From positions 1-64,000 of the forward strand of contig JAATGM010000035.1 of the NCBI GenBank assembly GCA_015654675.1: 64,000 nt of DNA, given 5' to 3'. The notes beneath the pieces were generated by a model. The model was not told the DNA's origin. It saw only the letters and a list, made by a program, of their open reading frames with translations, and did no database searches. Below, piece after piece: positions 54,542-62,313 of this stretch. The stretch's first letter is position 1; every line of letters starts with the position of its first letter. The DNA is from Planctomycetota bacterium (GTDB lineage Bacteria; Planctomycetota; Phycisphaerae; UBA1845; UTPLA1). The position numbers and the translations under genes are program-made.

Positions 54542-55801
54542 ATGGTCTCAAACAGATACGAACTGCCGCAGGTGCCCCCCAAGAGCGGCGGCGGAGGATG
54601 TGATCCGAACTCCCGCTGCGGAAACGGCTTGGAGAAAATCTATCCCACCTGCGCCGTCCGTTACGGTTACATGCGCTTCATCGGCGAGTTCTCCTACGCC
54701 CCCGGCGTGCTCTTCGGTTGCCAGAACAAGGTCGTCGTCCAGACCGACCGCGGCACCGAAATCGGCGAGCAGGTCAGTCTCACCTGCACCGGCTGCGAAA
54801 AGAGCGTCAACCGCGACCAGATGCGCGCCTATGCCAAAAACTCAGGCACCGACTTCTTCCGCCTGAAGAATGGCCGCATCCTCCGCGTCGCCACCCCCTC
54901 CGACCTCCTCGAAGACCGCAAGCTCCACGAAGAAGGCGACGAAAAGCTCGACTTCGCCCGCCAGCTCGTCCGCGAGCGAAAAGTCCCCATGAAGCTCGTC
55001 ACCTGCGAGCAGCTCTTCGGCGGCGAGCGCGTCGTCTTCTACTTCATGGCCGACGATCGCATCGACTTCCGCGATCTCGTTCGCGACCTGGCACACGAAT
55101 ACCACACCCGCATCGACATGCGCCAGATCGGCCACCGCGACGAGGCCCGCCTCGTCGCCGATTTCGAAATCTGCGGTCGCGAGTGCTGCTGCAAGAACTT
55201 CCTCAAGACCCTCCGCCCCGTCAGCATGCAAATGGCCAAGCTGCAGAAATCGACTCTCGACCCCTCCAAGGTCTCCGGCCGCTGCGGTCGCCTCCGCTGC
55301 TGCCTCCGCTACGAGCATGAAGGTTACGAAGAATTAACCAGAAAGCTCCCGCGCGTCGGCTCGCGCGTCCGCGTAACCGACGGCCCGGCTACCGTCGTCG
55401 ATCGCCAGATTCTCACCCAACTCGTCATGCTCGAATTCGATAGCGGAAAGCGAATGACCTTTCCCCTCGAGGATCTGCTCGAACGCGATCTCCCCAAGCC
55501 GCCACCACTGCAACCCCAACAGCCGCAACAACCCAACCCAGGTCCGAGTAACACAAACCAAGCGGCCGGTAACCAGCAGGGCGGCGGACGCGGTCCCAAT
55601 CGTGGCCGCCCGCAAGGCCGAGGCCGCCAGCAAGGACCGCAACAACCCGGCCCGCGCCCCGAGGGCCGCCCGCAACAGCCGCGCCGCCAAGATCGACCAC
55701 CCGCGCCAGATAGCGGACCTCCGCAGGCGCAGCCGCCAACTTCTAACGATTTACCGCGCGATGTCAGTGATTCGGGTGATGCATCGCAAAACGAAAATTG
55801 A
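54542..55801 (+). CDS. PSP1-domain protein, RicT/YaaT-like, with Q/P/R/G-rich tail
   Basis: A 419-residue protein. The core (about residues 40-290) matches RicT: RFIGEFSYAPGVLFGCQNKV, GREC-CCKNFLKTLRPVSMQM, then SKVSGRCGRLRCCLRYEHEG, which contains the conserved cysteines that hold an Fe-S cluster in the RicT/RicA/RicF complex. RicT acts with RNase Y in mRNA processing in Bacillus. The last 120 residues are rich in P, Q, G and R (GGGRGPNRGRPQGRGRQQ), probably disordered and RNA-binding. The start is uncertain: ATG at 54542 or GTG at 54500. Confidence 0.85.
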   Translation: MVSNRYELPQVPPKSGGGGCDPNSRCGNGLEKIYPTCAVRYGYMRFIGEFSYAPGVLFGCQNKVVVQTDRGTEIGEQVSLTCTGCEKSVNRDQMRAYAKNSGTDFFRLKNGRILRVATPSDLLEDRKLHEEGDEKLDFARQLVRERKVPMKLVTCEQLFGGERVVFYFMADDRIDFRDLVRDLAHEYHTRIDMRQIGHRDEARLVADFEICGRECCCKNFLKTLRPVSMQMAKLQKSTLDPSKVSGRCGRLRCCLRYEHEGYEELTRKLPRVGSRVRVTDGPATVVDRQILTQLVMLEFDSGKRMTFPLEDLLERDLPKPPPLQPQQPQQPNPGPSNTNQAAGNQQGGGRGPNRGRPQGRGRQQGPQQPGPRPEGRPQQPRRQDRPPAPDSGPPQAQPPTSNDLPRDVSDSGDASQNEN

Positions 55802-55845
55802 TAGAATACATTCTTGAACCGCGTTCTTGAGGCGCGTAGAGAATC

Positions 55846-56388
55846 ATGGCGTCAACCGCACCACCAACAACACCCATCAGTCAGAGCGACCGGAACTTTC
55901 CGCCGGGCGCCGTCGAGTTTTTGTTCGAAGGTCTTTCCTACACCGCCGAAAAAACTCACGGACCCACGCCCGAGGGCTGGCGCGACGTCGCAACCTGGCT
56001 CCAGGCCAACGAGCACGACCTCACCGACGTCCCCGGACTTCTCAGCGCGAAAAAGCTCCCTTCCGGAATCGCGAAAATCATCTTTCAGCTCGGCGGCCCG
56101 CAGGCCTTCGACCGCCACGTCTCGGGTGAGCAACTCTGCTGGGGCCTGCGCGACCTCGCCGTCGAACGCTGGGGCATGTTGGCCGCCACCGTCCTGCGAA
56201 GCTGGAACATCCGCCGCACGCGCGACATCGGTCAGCTCGTCTTCAGTCTCATCGCGGCTGGCCGCCTCCAGAAACAGCCCACCGATCGCATCGAGGAGTT
56301 CGAGGCCGTCTTCGATTTCCGCGACGCGTTCGGCCACTACCGCATCGATCTCACCGCCGAGCCGGCCCCCGCCGCCGAGGAGTCCTGA
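55846..56388 (+). CDS. Minf_1886 family protein
   Basis: A 180-residue protein with the family pattern: AVEFLFEGLSYTAEKTHG, then HVSGEQLCWGLRDLAVERWG, MLAATVLRSWNIRRTRDIGQ and LVFSLIAAGRLQKQPTDRIE, ending in FDFRDAFGHY. The family is conserved in Planctomycetota and Verrucomicrobiota and has no known function. TAGAAT at 55802-55807 is a possible -10. It is followed after one base by a small membrane-protein gene. Confidence 0.85.
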   Translation: MASTAPPTTPISQSDRNFPPGAVEFLFEGLSYTAEKTHGPTPEGWRDVATWLQANEHDLTDVPGLLSAKKLPSGIAKIIFQLGGPQAFDRHVSGEQLCWGLRDLAVERWGMLAATVLRSWNIRRTRDIGQLVFSLIAAGRLQKQPTDRIEEFEAVFDFRDAFGHYRIDLTAEPAPAAEES

Positions 56389-56389
56389 A

Positions 56390-56557
56390 GTGGTCGATCC
56401 AGCTCACCAACTCCCCGCCGATGACCACGCCTGGGAAACCGCCGACGCCCCAAAAATCTCCACCACCCGAATGATGCTCACGCTCAGCGTCTTCGTCCTC
56501 TGGCTCGCATTTCTCGCCTGGATGTCCGCCCGCCGCTGGTTCGGATCGCTCCTCTAA
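56390..56557 (+). CDS. Small single-pass membrane protein, 55 residues
   Basis: GTG at 56390 follows GAGGAG by seven bases, and the preceding stop lies one base before it, so it is almost certainly translated with the Minf_1886 gene. The first 27 residues are polar and acidic (PAHQLPADDHAWETAD); one membrane helix follows (MLTLSVFVLWLAFLAW) and then MSARRWFGSLL. The gene is short and easily missed. Function unknown; it may anchor its neighbour at the membrane. Confidence 0.7.
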   Translation: MVDPAHQLPADDHAWETADAPKISTTRMMLTLSVFVLWLAFLAWMSARRWFGSLL

Positions 56558-56576
56558 CGTAACCTCTCCGATCGTC

Positions 56577-58241
56577 ATGCGCGAATCGGAGTCGTTCGAA
56601 TCAAATCTCGCCGCCCTTCGAAGACAAGATCTAGCGCTCGCCCAATTGCTCGAATCCGTCCCGCTCCCGCCCGCCGCCAAACCAACCCCGACACGCGACG
56701 GCCGCATCTCATTCTCCTGGGGCACTCCTGACGCTCCGCAATGGCTCGGCGGCACCAGCGTTCCCTCCGCGCGCGCCCGCGGCCTCCTCGACAACTTCCA
56801 AGCCGGATCAGGGAACGTGCTCTTCATCGGAATCGGCGCCGGCACGGAAGCCGCTGAACTCCTCGCGCGCACGCCGCACACCACCGCCCTCTTCGTCATC
56901 GAACCCGACCCGGCCGCAGTTGTCATGGTGCTCCGCGTCGTCGACCTCTCCGCCGCCCTCGCAGCCCAGCGGCTCGTCCTGATGGTTGGCGAAGATGGCT
57001 GGTCCCGCCTGCAGCAATTCCTGACCGCTAACCCCGGCTTCCTCGCCCCGCAGCGAGTTCTGGCCTGGCCATGGCTCACGCGTGACGCACAACACGATGT
57101 CGCATCCCGACTCACAACCCTGGCCGCCAACATCAGCGCAGCCCGAGAGACGCCCGCTCAGCGTAACACCGCGTCAGCACCACGCACCGGCCAGGCGATC
57201 GCCATCGTCTCCCTCTCGCCCGATCCGCAGGACTCGCATCTCGCCGCCGGTATTGCATGGGGCGTCGAGCAGCTCGCGCGCTCCGCCAAAATCTTTTGCG
57301 CAGACGCACCGGCCAGAATGCACCCCGCAGCACTTACTCAATTTCTGTCAGACCCCGCCCTCGCCGAAGCCATTTTCCTCAACGCCACCGCCGCCGACCT
57401 GGCCCAGTTCACGCCCGCGCCGCTGCCCGTACGAACGTGGCTAACGCCCAACTTCCCCGTCGCGGCCGACTTCGCCGCTCGCGTCGGCGACCATGCCTCG
57501 ATCATCGTCTCGACCTCTGCGCAACAAGACATGCTGATAAGCGCCGGCGTCAGCCCTCGCCAGATCACCCTCGCCCCACCCGCTGCACACCCCACCCCGA
57601 CAACTCGGCGCAAGCCGCTGTTGGTGCTCGCCCCCAACGCCGACGACCGCCCCGAGAGTTCCGGCCTCCACCTCACCACCCACCTGGCACTCTGGAACGC
57701 CGCGCGCCAAATCATCGCGCAGCAAGCGGAACAATTGTGGGCCGACGACATCCCTGCCGCCTTCGCTCAAGCCGAAAAAAATAGTTCCGTCCGAATCAGC
57801 GACCCGGCCGTTCGCCAGGGCCTGCTCGATCGCGTCCAAAACGCCCTCGCACCGGCCATCCTTCGAGGTGCTTTTGTCGAGATACTTCGCGCCGCCGAAA
57901 TTGACTTCGATCTCGTCCCGACCGGCCAGCTCCCCGGTTCCACGACGGCCTACGCCGCGGTCCTTCAACTCTCTCTCGCCGGCGAGCCAACCTGCGAATT
58001 CCTCGACGCCATCGCCAACGGCGCCCAGCCTACCATCCGAACGCGCCAAGGCCGCCTCCCGCCCGCCATCGCCCCTTACCTGCCAACGGCATGCCTCACG
58101 CCAATCGCATCCGCCGACGAATTGATCGCATGCGTGCGCCGCCTCGCCAACGCCCCCACCCCCGCGGCCGCGCGCGACCACATCCTCAAATATCACACCT
58201 GGCGCGAAAGACTCCGCGACGTGCTCAAAAAAACAGCATGA
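56577..58241 (+). CDS. Maf/DUF115-like N-terminal domain with a glycosyltransferase-like C-terminal half
   Basis: A 554-residue cytoplasmic protein. The N-terminal part has a Rossmann-like core: GNVLFIGIGAGTEAAELLAR, ALFVIEPDPAAVVMVLRVVD and AAQRLVLMVG, reminiscent of Maf motility-accessory or MptE-like proteins. The C-terminal half (from about residue 205) has alternating strand/helix segments (ASIIVSTSAQQDMLISAGVS, KPLLVLAPNADD) and ends YHTWRERLRDVLKKTA, as GT-B-like enzymes with a C-terminal HTWxxR do. It may glycosylate an envelope or filament protein. It overlaps the convergent gene by 17 bases. Confidence 0.5.
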   Translation: MRESESFESNLAALRRQDLALAQLLESVPLPPAAKPTPTRDGRISFSWGTPDAPQWLGGTSVPSARARGLLDNFQAGSGNVLFIGIGAGTEAAELLARTPHTTALFVIEPDPAAVVMVLRVVDLSAALAAQRLVLMVGEDGWSRLQQFLTANPGFLAPQRVLAWPWLTRDAQHDVASRLTTLAANISAARETPAQRNTASAPRTGQAIAIVSLSPDPQDSHLAAGIAWGVEQLARSAKIFCADAPARMHPAALTQFLSDPALAEAIFLNATAADLAQFTPAPLPVRTWLTPNFPVAADFAARVGDHASIIVSTSAQQDMLISAGVSPRQITLAPPAAHPTPTTRRKPLLVLAPNADDRPESSGLHLTTHLALWNAARQIIAQQAEQLWADDIPAAFAQAEKNSSVRISDPAVRQGLLDRVQNALAPAILRGAFVEILRAAEIDFDLVPTGQLPGSTTAYAAVLQLSLAGEPTCEFLDAIANGAQPTIRTRQGRLPPAIAPYLPTACLTPIASADELIACVRRLANAPTPAAARDHILKYHTWRERLRDVLKKTA

Positions 58242-58737
58242 CCATCCCGCTCAAGGCGGCAGTCATCAGTCCGGCGCGAAACAGGAATGCCGACCACCCC
58301 TGCCCCGAAGCAATCACATAGTCCATCATGTGCTTCAAGAAAAACAGGTTTACGACCGACACGAGCACGCCGCGCACCACCAACAACGTAAACCCGGGAC
58401 CCACCCACGGCCCTACAATCCCCGCCGTTAGCGCGATCAACCCCACGCAGAATTTCACGCGGTCCCAGGCCACCGCCCGCACATCGTCGATCTCGCTAGT
58501 CGGAACAATCGTCACGTTCCGGCCCGCCGCGATCGAAAACCCCGTCCCGCACTCCGGACAACGCCGCGACAACAACCCGGTCAGGTTGTAGCCGCATGCC
58601 GTGCAGGTGCGCACCGGGACCGCCGGCACCGGAATCGCCGCCGGATCGGACGACTGCGTCGATCGCACGAGTTTCGAATCGAGCTCAACGAGCTCGTACT
58701 CATCCTCGGGTTCTTTGTCCGCCCCGTCGGATTTCAT
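58225..58737 (-). CDS. Membrane protein with N-terminal zinc ribbon
   Basis: A 170-residue protein with an acidic N-terminus, a zinc ribbon RTCTACGYNLTGLLSRRCPE followed by CG (four cysteines, residues about 45-64), and three membrane helices (FCVGLIALTAGIVGPWVG, LLVVRGVLVSVVNLFFL, FLFRAGLMTAALSGMVMLFF). This CGYNLTGL ribbon is characteristic of planctomycete membrane proteins. Function unknown. It lies nine bases downstream of the UbiD gene on the same strand. Confidence 0.8.
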   Translation of the reverse strand: MKSDGADKEPEDEYELVELDSKLVRSTQSSDPAAIPVPAVPVRTCTACGYNLTGLLSRRCPECGTGFSIAAGRNVTIVPTSEIDDVRAVAWDRVKFCVGLIALTAGIVGPWVGPGFTLLVVRGVLVSVVNLFFLKHMMDYVIASGQGWSAFLFRAGLMTAALSGMVMLFF

Positions 58738-58746
58738 AACGCCCCA

Positions 58747-60336
58747 TCATTTTGCGGCCGGCCCCTCGCCCAATCCATATTCCGCCCAGCGCCGCTCCAC
58801 CAACCGCCGCACAGCTTCGCTCATTTCCAACTCGCGCGGCCACTCCCGCACAACGCCTTCTCCGCCAATCTTCCGCGTCGCATCGATCCCGATCTTGCTC
58901 CCCGCCCCGCAATACGGCGCCGCATGATCGAGTATGTCCAGCGGCCCCTCCACGATCACCGTATCCCGCCGCGGATCGACATTCGCCCCCACCTGAAACA
59001 TCACCGCCTGCTCGTCGTGCACGTCCACATGTTCGTCCACGACCACGATGAACTTCGTCAAGCTCATCTGCCCCGCCCCCCAGATGCTGCTCATCACGCG
59101 CCGCGCCTGATACGGATACTCCTTGCGAATCTTCACAAACGCGAAGTTATGAAACGCCCCCCACTGCGGCAGATGGTAGTCCACGATGTCCGGCACGATC
59201 ATCTTCAACAGCGGCAGAAATACTCGCTCCGTCGCCTTCCCCAGGTAGTAATCCTCCATCGGCGGCTTCCCGACGATCGTCGTCGGATAGATCGGATCGC
59301 GCCGATGCGTGATGGCCGTCACCCGGATCGGATGGAATTGATCGGCAAGACTATAGAAGCCCGTATGGTCGCCGAACGGCCCCTCGCGCACCGTCCGCTT
59401 CGAATCCACCCACCCCTCGATCACGATCTCCGCGTTCGCCGGCACTTCCAGCGGAATCGTCTTGCACGCAACCAGCTCAATCCCCGTCCCATTCAAAAAT
59501 CCGGCGAACAGAAGCTCGCTGACATTCGGCGGCAGCGGACACGTCGCCGCATACGGCAATACACTCTCGCCGCCGAGCACGATCGCGACCGGCATCTCCT
59601 CACCACATTCCGCATACATCCGCAGATGCCGTGCCCCATCATGATGCATATGGCAATGCAGAATCCCCGCTTTCGGCCCCGTCACCTGAATTCGATACAT
59701 CCCCAGGTTGCGCTCGCCGCCCACTTCCGCCGGCGGCTGCGTCAACACCGCCGCCAGCGTGATGTACCGGCCGCCCGAAGCCGCGGCCGCATCCCCACCC
59801 GCGCCCGCCCCAACAATCACATCCCGGTCCGCCCCACCGTCATGCGGCCAGCACTTGATGATCGGCAGCATCGACAGGTCCGCATCGTCCGTATGCACCA
59901 CCTGCTGGCACATCCCGCTCCGCACCACCTTGGCCGGATAGCTCGCGATCTTCGCCAGCTCCGGGATCATCTTCAGCTTCGCCAACAGCGTCGGCGGCGG
60001 CTCCGGCTTCACCAGCTTCTGCACCCGTTCCGCCAGCTCCTCAAACGACTCGCACCCCAGTGCGATCTTCACCCGCTCATAGCTGCCAAACAGATTAATC
60101 GCGCACGGCATCTTCGCCCCGCGCACCCGCTCAAATACCAGCCCCACGCCGCCGGTCCCGCCATGCACGCGATCCGTCGCCGGCGCCCCCGCCATCCCCT
60201 GCGGCGAAGGCGATTTGCTCACCCGATCCGCAATCGCGCTGATCTCCAGTTCCGCATCCACCTCCACGCGAACGCGCCGCAACTCCCCGCGCCGCTCAAG
60301 CTCCGCCACAAACGACTGCAAATCCGGGAATGGCAC
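58747..60336 (-). CDS. UbiD-family decarboxylase
   Basis: A 529-residue enzyme of the prenylated-FMN-dependent decarboxylases: ELERRGELRRVRVEVDAELE, MYRIQVTGPKAGILHCHMHH, ADIV-type IEGWVDSKRTVREGPFGDHT, GFYSLADQFHPIRVT and VEGPLDILDHAAP. The glutamates in IEGW and REGPFG and the arginine near MYRIQ correspond to the family's E-R-E active site. Members act on ubiquinone or menaquinone precursors or aromatic acids; the substrate is not decided by sequence. The cofactor needs UbiX, which is not in this window. The start is GTG at 60336. Confidence 0.92.
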   Translation of the reverse strand: MPFPDLQSFVAELERRGELRRVRVEVDAELEISAIADRVSKSPSPQGMAGAPATDRVHGGTGGVGLVFERVRGAKMPCAINLFGSYERVKIALGCESFEELAERVQKLVKPEPPPTLLAKLKMIPELAKIASYPAKVVRSGMCQQVVHTDDADLSMLPIIKCWPHDGGADRDVIVGAGAGGDAAAASGGRYITLAAVLTQPPAEVGGERNLGMYRIQVTGPKAGILHCHMHHDGARHLRMYAECGEEMPVAIVLGGESVLPYAATCPLPPNVSELLFAGFLNGTGIELVACKTIPLEVPANAEIVIEGWVDSKRTVREGPFGDHTGFYSLADQFHPIRVTAITHRRDPIYPTTIVGKPPMEDYYLGKATERVFLPLLKMIVPDIVDYHLPQWGAFHNFAFVKIRKEYPYQARRVMSSIWGAGQMSLTKFIVVVDEHVDVHDEQAVMFQVGANVDPRRDTVIVEGPLDILDHAAPYCGAGSKIGIDATRKIGGEGVVREWPRELEMSEAVRRLVERRWAEYGLGEGPAAK

Positions 60337-60385
60337 TCAACTTCTCCAAGTCCGATCGGATTGTACGCGACGCCGAATCGATTGC

Positions 60386-61066
60386 TTACACGCCCGGCCG
60401 AGTCACGGGCGGTGCATTGGACCTGATCGAATCCCCGCACTCCGGGCAAACGCCGCTCACGTTCCCGGCCAGATCGTACCCGCATCGAACGCATCGACCG
60501 GGGATAGCGGCACGATGCCAGGCGGCGGCGCGCGACGAAAAATGGTCGAAGGCATACCCGCTCTCAAAGGCGCGCTTCGGTATGGAATGTGCTGAAACTG
60601 AGGAAGCATAGATATAAATCGCGTCCGCGCTGCCAACGACCTTCTCGATCACGAACCACCGCACGAATGAATAACCGGCCTCGTGGTCAATTCGCATTCC
60701 ATCGGGGCTGATCGTCATGCGTCGACGCTTGTAAACCATTTCGTTCCGCCCCTCAGACAACATCTGCCGCAACAGCTTCGCCGGCGCCCGCGATCGCTGC
60801 AGCGCGCGATATCCCCCAAGAAATCCTGTCGCAATCACAAATGCCGCGGGCAGAAGGAGCGCTTCCCGCGAAGCACCCGAGAAAAGGGCTTGCGCAAAAG
60901 CCACGAAACCCAGCAGGACGAACGCAGCTAGCACGAAATAATATCGATTCCATTGCTTCCGCAAGGTGTGAGAGTGTGAGAGTAGAAAACGTTGCGACTG
61001 GATAATCTCGTCTTCCGTCAACTGAAACTCGACGGAAAGCTCCGTATCGTCGGCCGGCTCGCTCAT
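60386..61066 (-). CDS. Membrane protein with YcxB-like domain and C-terminal zinc ribbon
   Basis: A 226-residue protein: an N-terminal FQLTEDEIIQSQRFLLSH region, two membrane helices (YYFVLAAFVLLGFVAFAQAL and LLLPAAFVIATGFLGGY), a YcxB-like soluble stretch (MTISPDGMRIDHEAGYSFVR) and a terminal zinc ribbon RCVRCGYDLAGNVSGVCPEC. It looks like the neighbouring zinc-ribbon protein at 58225 with the parts in reverse order. Function unknown. ATG 61066 or 61075 are both possible starts. Confidence 0.75.
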   Translation of the reverse strand: MSEPADDTELSVEFQLTEDEIIQSQRFLLSHSHTLRKQWNRYYFVLAAFVLLGFVAFAQALFSGASREALLLPAAFVIATGFLGGYRALQRSRAPAKLLRQMLSEGRNEMVYKRRRMTISPDGMRIDHEAGYSFVRWFVIEKVVGSADAIYIYASSVSAHSIPKRAFESGYAFDHFSSRAAAWHRAAIPGRCVRCGYDLAGNVSGVCPECGDSIRSNAPPVTRPGV

Positions 61067-61126
61067 GGCCCCCATGGTACGCGCCCGGCCGCGTCGCGCC
61101 GCCGCGACCGCCCATCACTTCGGCGC

Positions 61127-61163
61127 AAAAAAAATGCCCACCCGGTCCAATGTCCGGATGGGC
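61127..61163 (-). terminator. Intrinsic terminator on the minus strand with no gene feeding it
   Basis: On the minus strand GCCCATCCGG (61163-61154) pairs with CCGGGTGGGC (61145-61136) with one mismatch, followed by ATTTTTTTT (to 61127). No minus-strand gene lies to its right in this window. The 61076-61399 gap has no other clear content except TAGAAT at 61307-61312, a possible -10 for the radical SAM gene. Confidence 0.6.
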
Positions 61164-61399
61164 TCACGATCACGAGTTGGCGAGCCGATTTAACCCGCGA
61201 TCGTTGCAATCAAATTGGCGCACCCGTCCCCCCGCGACAGGTGTCATTCAAGTAACTATCAACGAAACGGCTTTATTCCCGCACCCTCACGACCATCGCT
61301 TTCGGCTAGAATCACCGGATCGGACGGTCGCCGGAAATCCAACCCTAATACCATCAATACAAGCGACTTACGTCCCGTTCCGATACGCGAGAAAACCCG

Positions 61400-62275
61400 T
61401 TGGACGGCTCCATCCCACTACCCGCCTATCGCCACCACGAACGCCGCTGGGCCGACAATCAATATGTCTACGCCGTCGTCTCCCGCCGCAGCGGCGGAGT
61501 CTCCGTCGGAATCAACCTCAATCCCGACAAGGCCTGCAACTTCGATTGCATCTACTGCCAGGTTGATCGATCCACCCCGCCCGCCGTCCGCGACGTCGAT
61601 CTCTCCCGCCTCACGGACGAACTGAATACCGTCCTCACCGCCGAACGCGATGCCACCCTCTACACCGCCGCGCCCTTTGACGCGATCCCCGCGGCGCGGC
61701 GCGGCGTCTGCGATATCGCCTTCTCGGGCGACGGCGAGCCGACCACATACCCGCTCTTCGATCAGGCCGTCGCCATCGCGGCCGAGGCCCGCCGCCAGTT
61801 CGCCATTCCGCGCACCAAGTTGATCCTCATCACCGACGCCTGCTACCTGACCCGCCCCAACGTCCGCGCCGCTCTCGCCCGCATGGACGCCAACAACGGC
61901 GAAATCTGGGCCAAGCTCGACGCCGGAACAGAACCCTACTACCGCCTCGTCAATCGCCCCAACTATCCGCTACAACATGTCCTCGACAACATCCTCGACG
62001 CCGCGCGAACCCGTCCCGTCGTCATCCAATCCCTTTGGATGTGTGTTCACGGCGCCGCGCCGCCGGCCTCTGAAATCGACGCCTTCTGCGATCGCCTGCT
62101 GAACCTCCGCGCCGCCGGCGCACAATTCAAGCTGATCCAAGTCTATTCCATCGCGCGAAAAACGACCGAGTCCTTTGCCACCCCGCTCCGCGACGCCGAC
62201 CTCGACGCCATCGCCGTCACCGTGCAACAACGCACGTCGCTCCCGGTCGCCGTCTTCTACGGCCTTCATGACTGA
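61400..62275 (+). CDS. Radical SAM protein
   Basis: A 291-residue enzyme with the Fe-S cluster motif ACNFDCIYCQV (CxxxCxxC, residues about 52-59), DIAFSGDGEPTTYPLFDQAV (GEP motif), LILITDACYL and WAKLDAGTEPYYRLV. The layout matches the COG0731-like radical SAM proteins related to tRNA wybutosine synthesis, often with unknown substrates. The start is TTG at 61400 with GAGAAA upstream; no better start is in frame before the first conserved block. Confidence 0.85.
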   Translation: MDGSIPLPAYRHHERRWADNQYVYAVVSRRSGGVSVGINLNPDKACNFDCIYCQVDRSTPPAVRDVDLSRLTDELNTVLTAERDATLYTAAPFDAIPAARRGVCDIAFSGDGEPTTYPLFDQAVAIAAEARRQFAIPRTKLILITDACYLTRPNVRAALARMDANNGEIWAKLDAGTEPYYRLVNRPNYPLQHVLDNILDAARTRPVVIQSLWMCVHGAAPPASEIDAFCDRLLNLRAAGAQFKLIQVYSIARKTTESFATPLRDADLDAIAVTVQQRTSLPVAVFYGLHD

Positions 62276-62283
62276 TCGCGCGG

Positions 62284-62289
62284 TACAAT
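62284..62289 (+). promoter_or_regulatory. Possible -10 element of the FAD oxidoreductase gene
   Basis: TACAAT at 62284-62289, 24 bases before the ATG at 62314, with GGAGG at 62303-62307 between. No -35 is visible. Confidence 0.4.
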
Positions 62290-62313
62290 GTCCCCGGGGA
62301 TCGGAGGACGACC

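Noticed and set aside
58924-60426. Plus-strand open frame of 500 codons opposite the UbiD gene
   Set aside because: Arg/His/Pro-rich antisense shadow; the minus strand codes a complete UbiD.
61180-61230. Possible tRNA-like segment on the minus strand (GGGTTAAATCGGCTCGCC)
   Set aside because: The T-loop consensus is not matched and no acceptor or anticodon stem can be formed.
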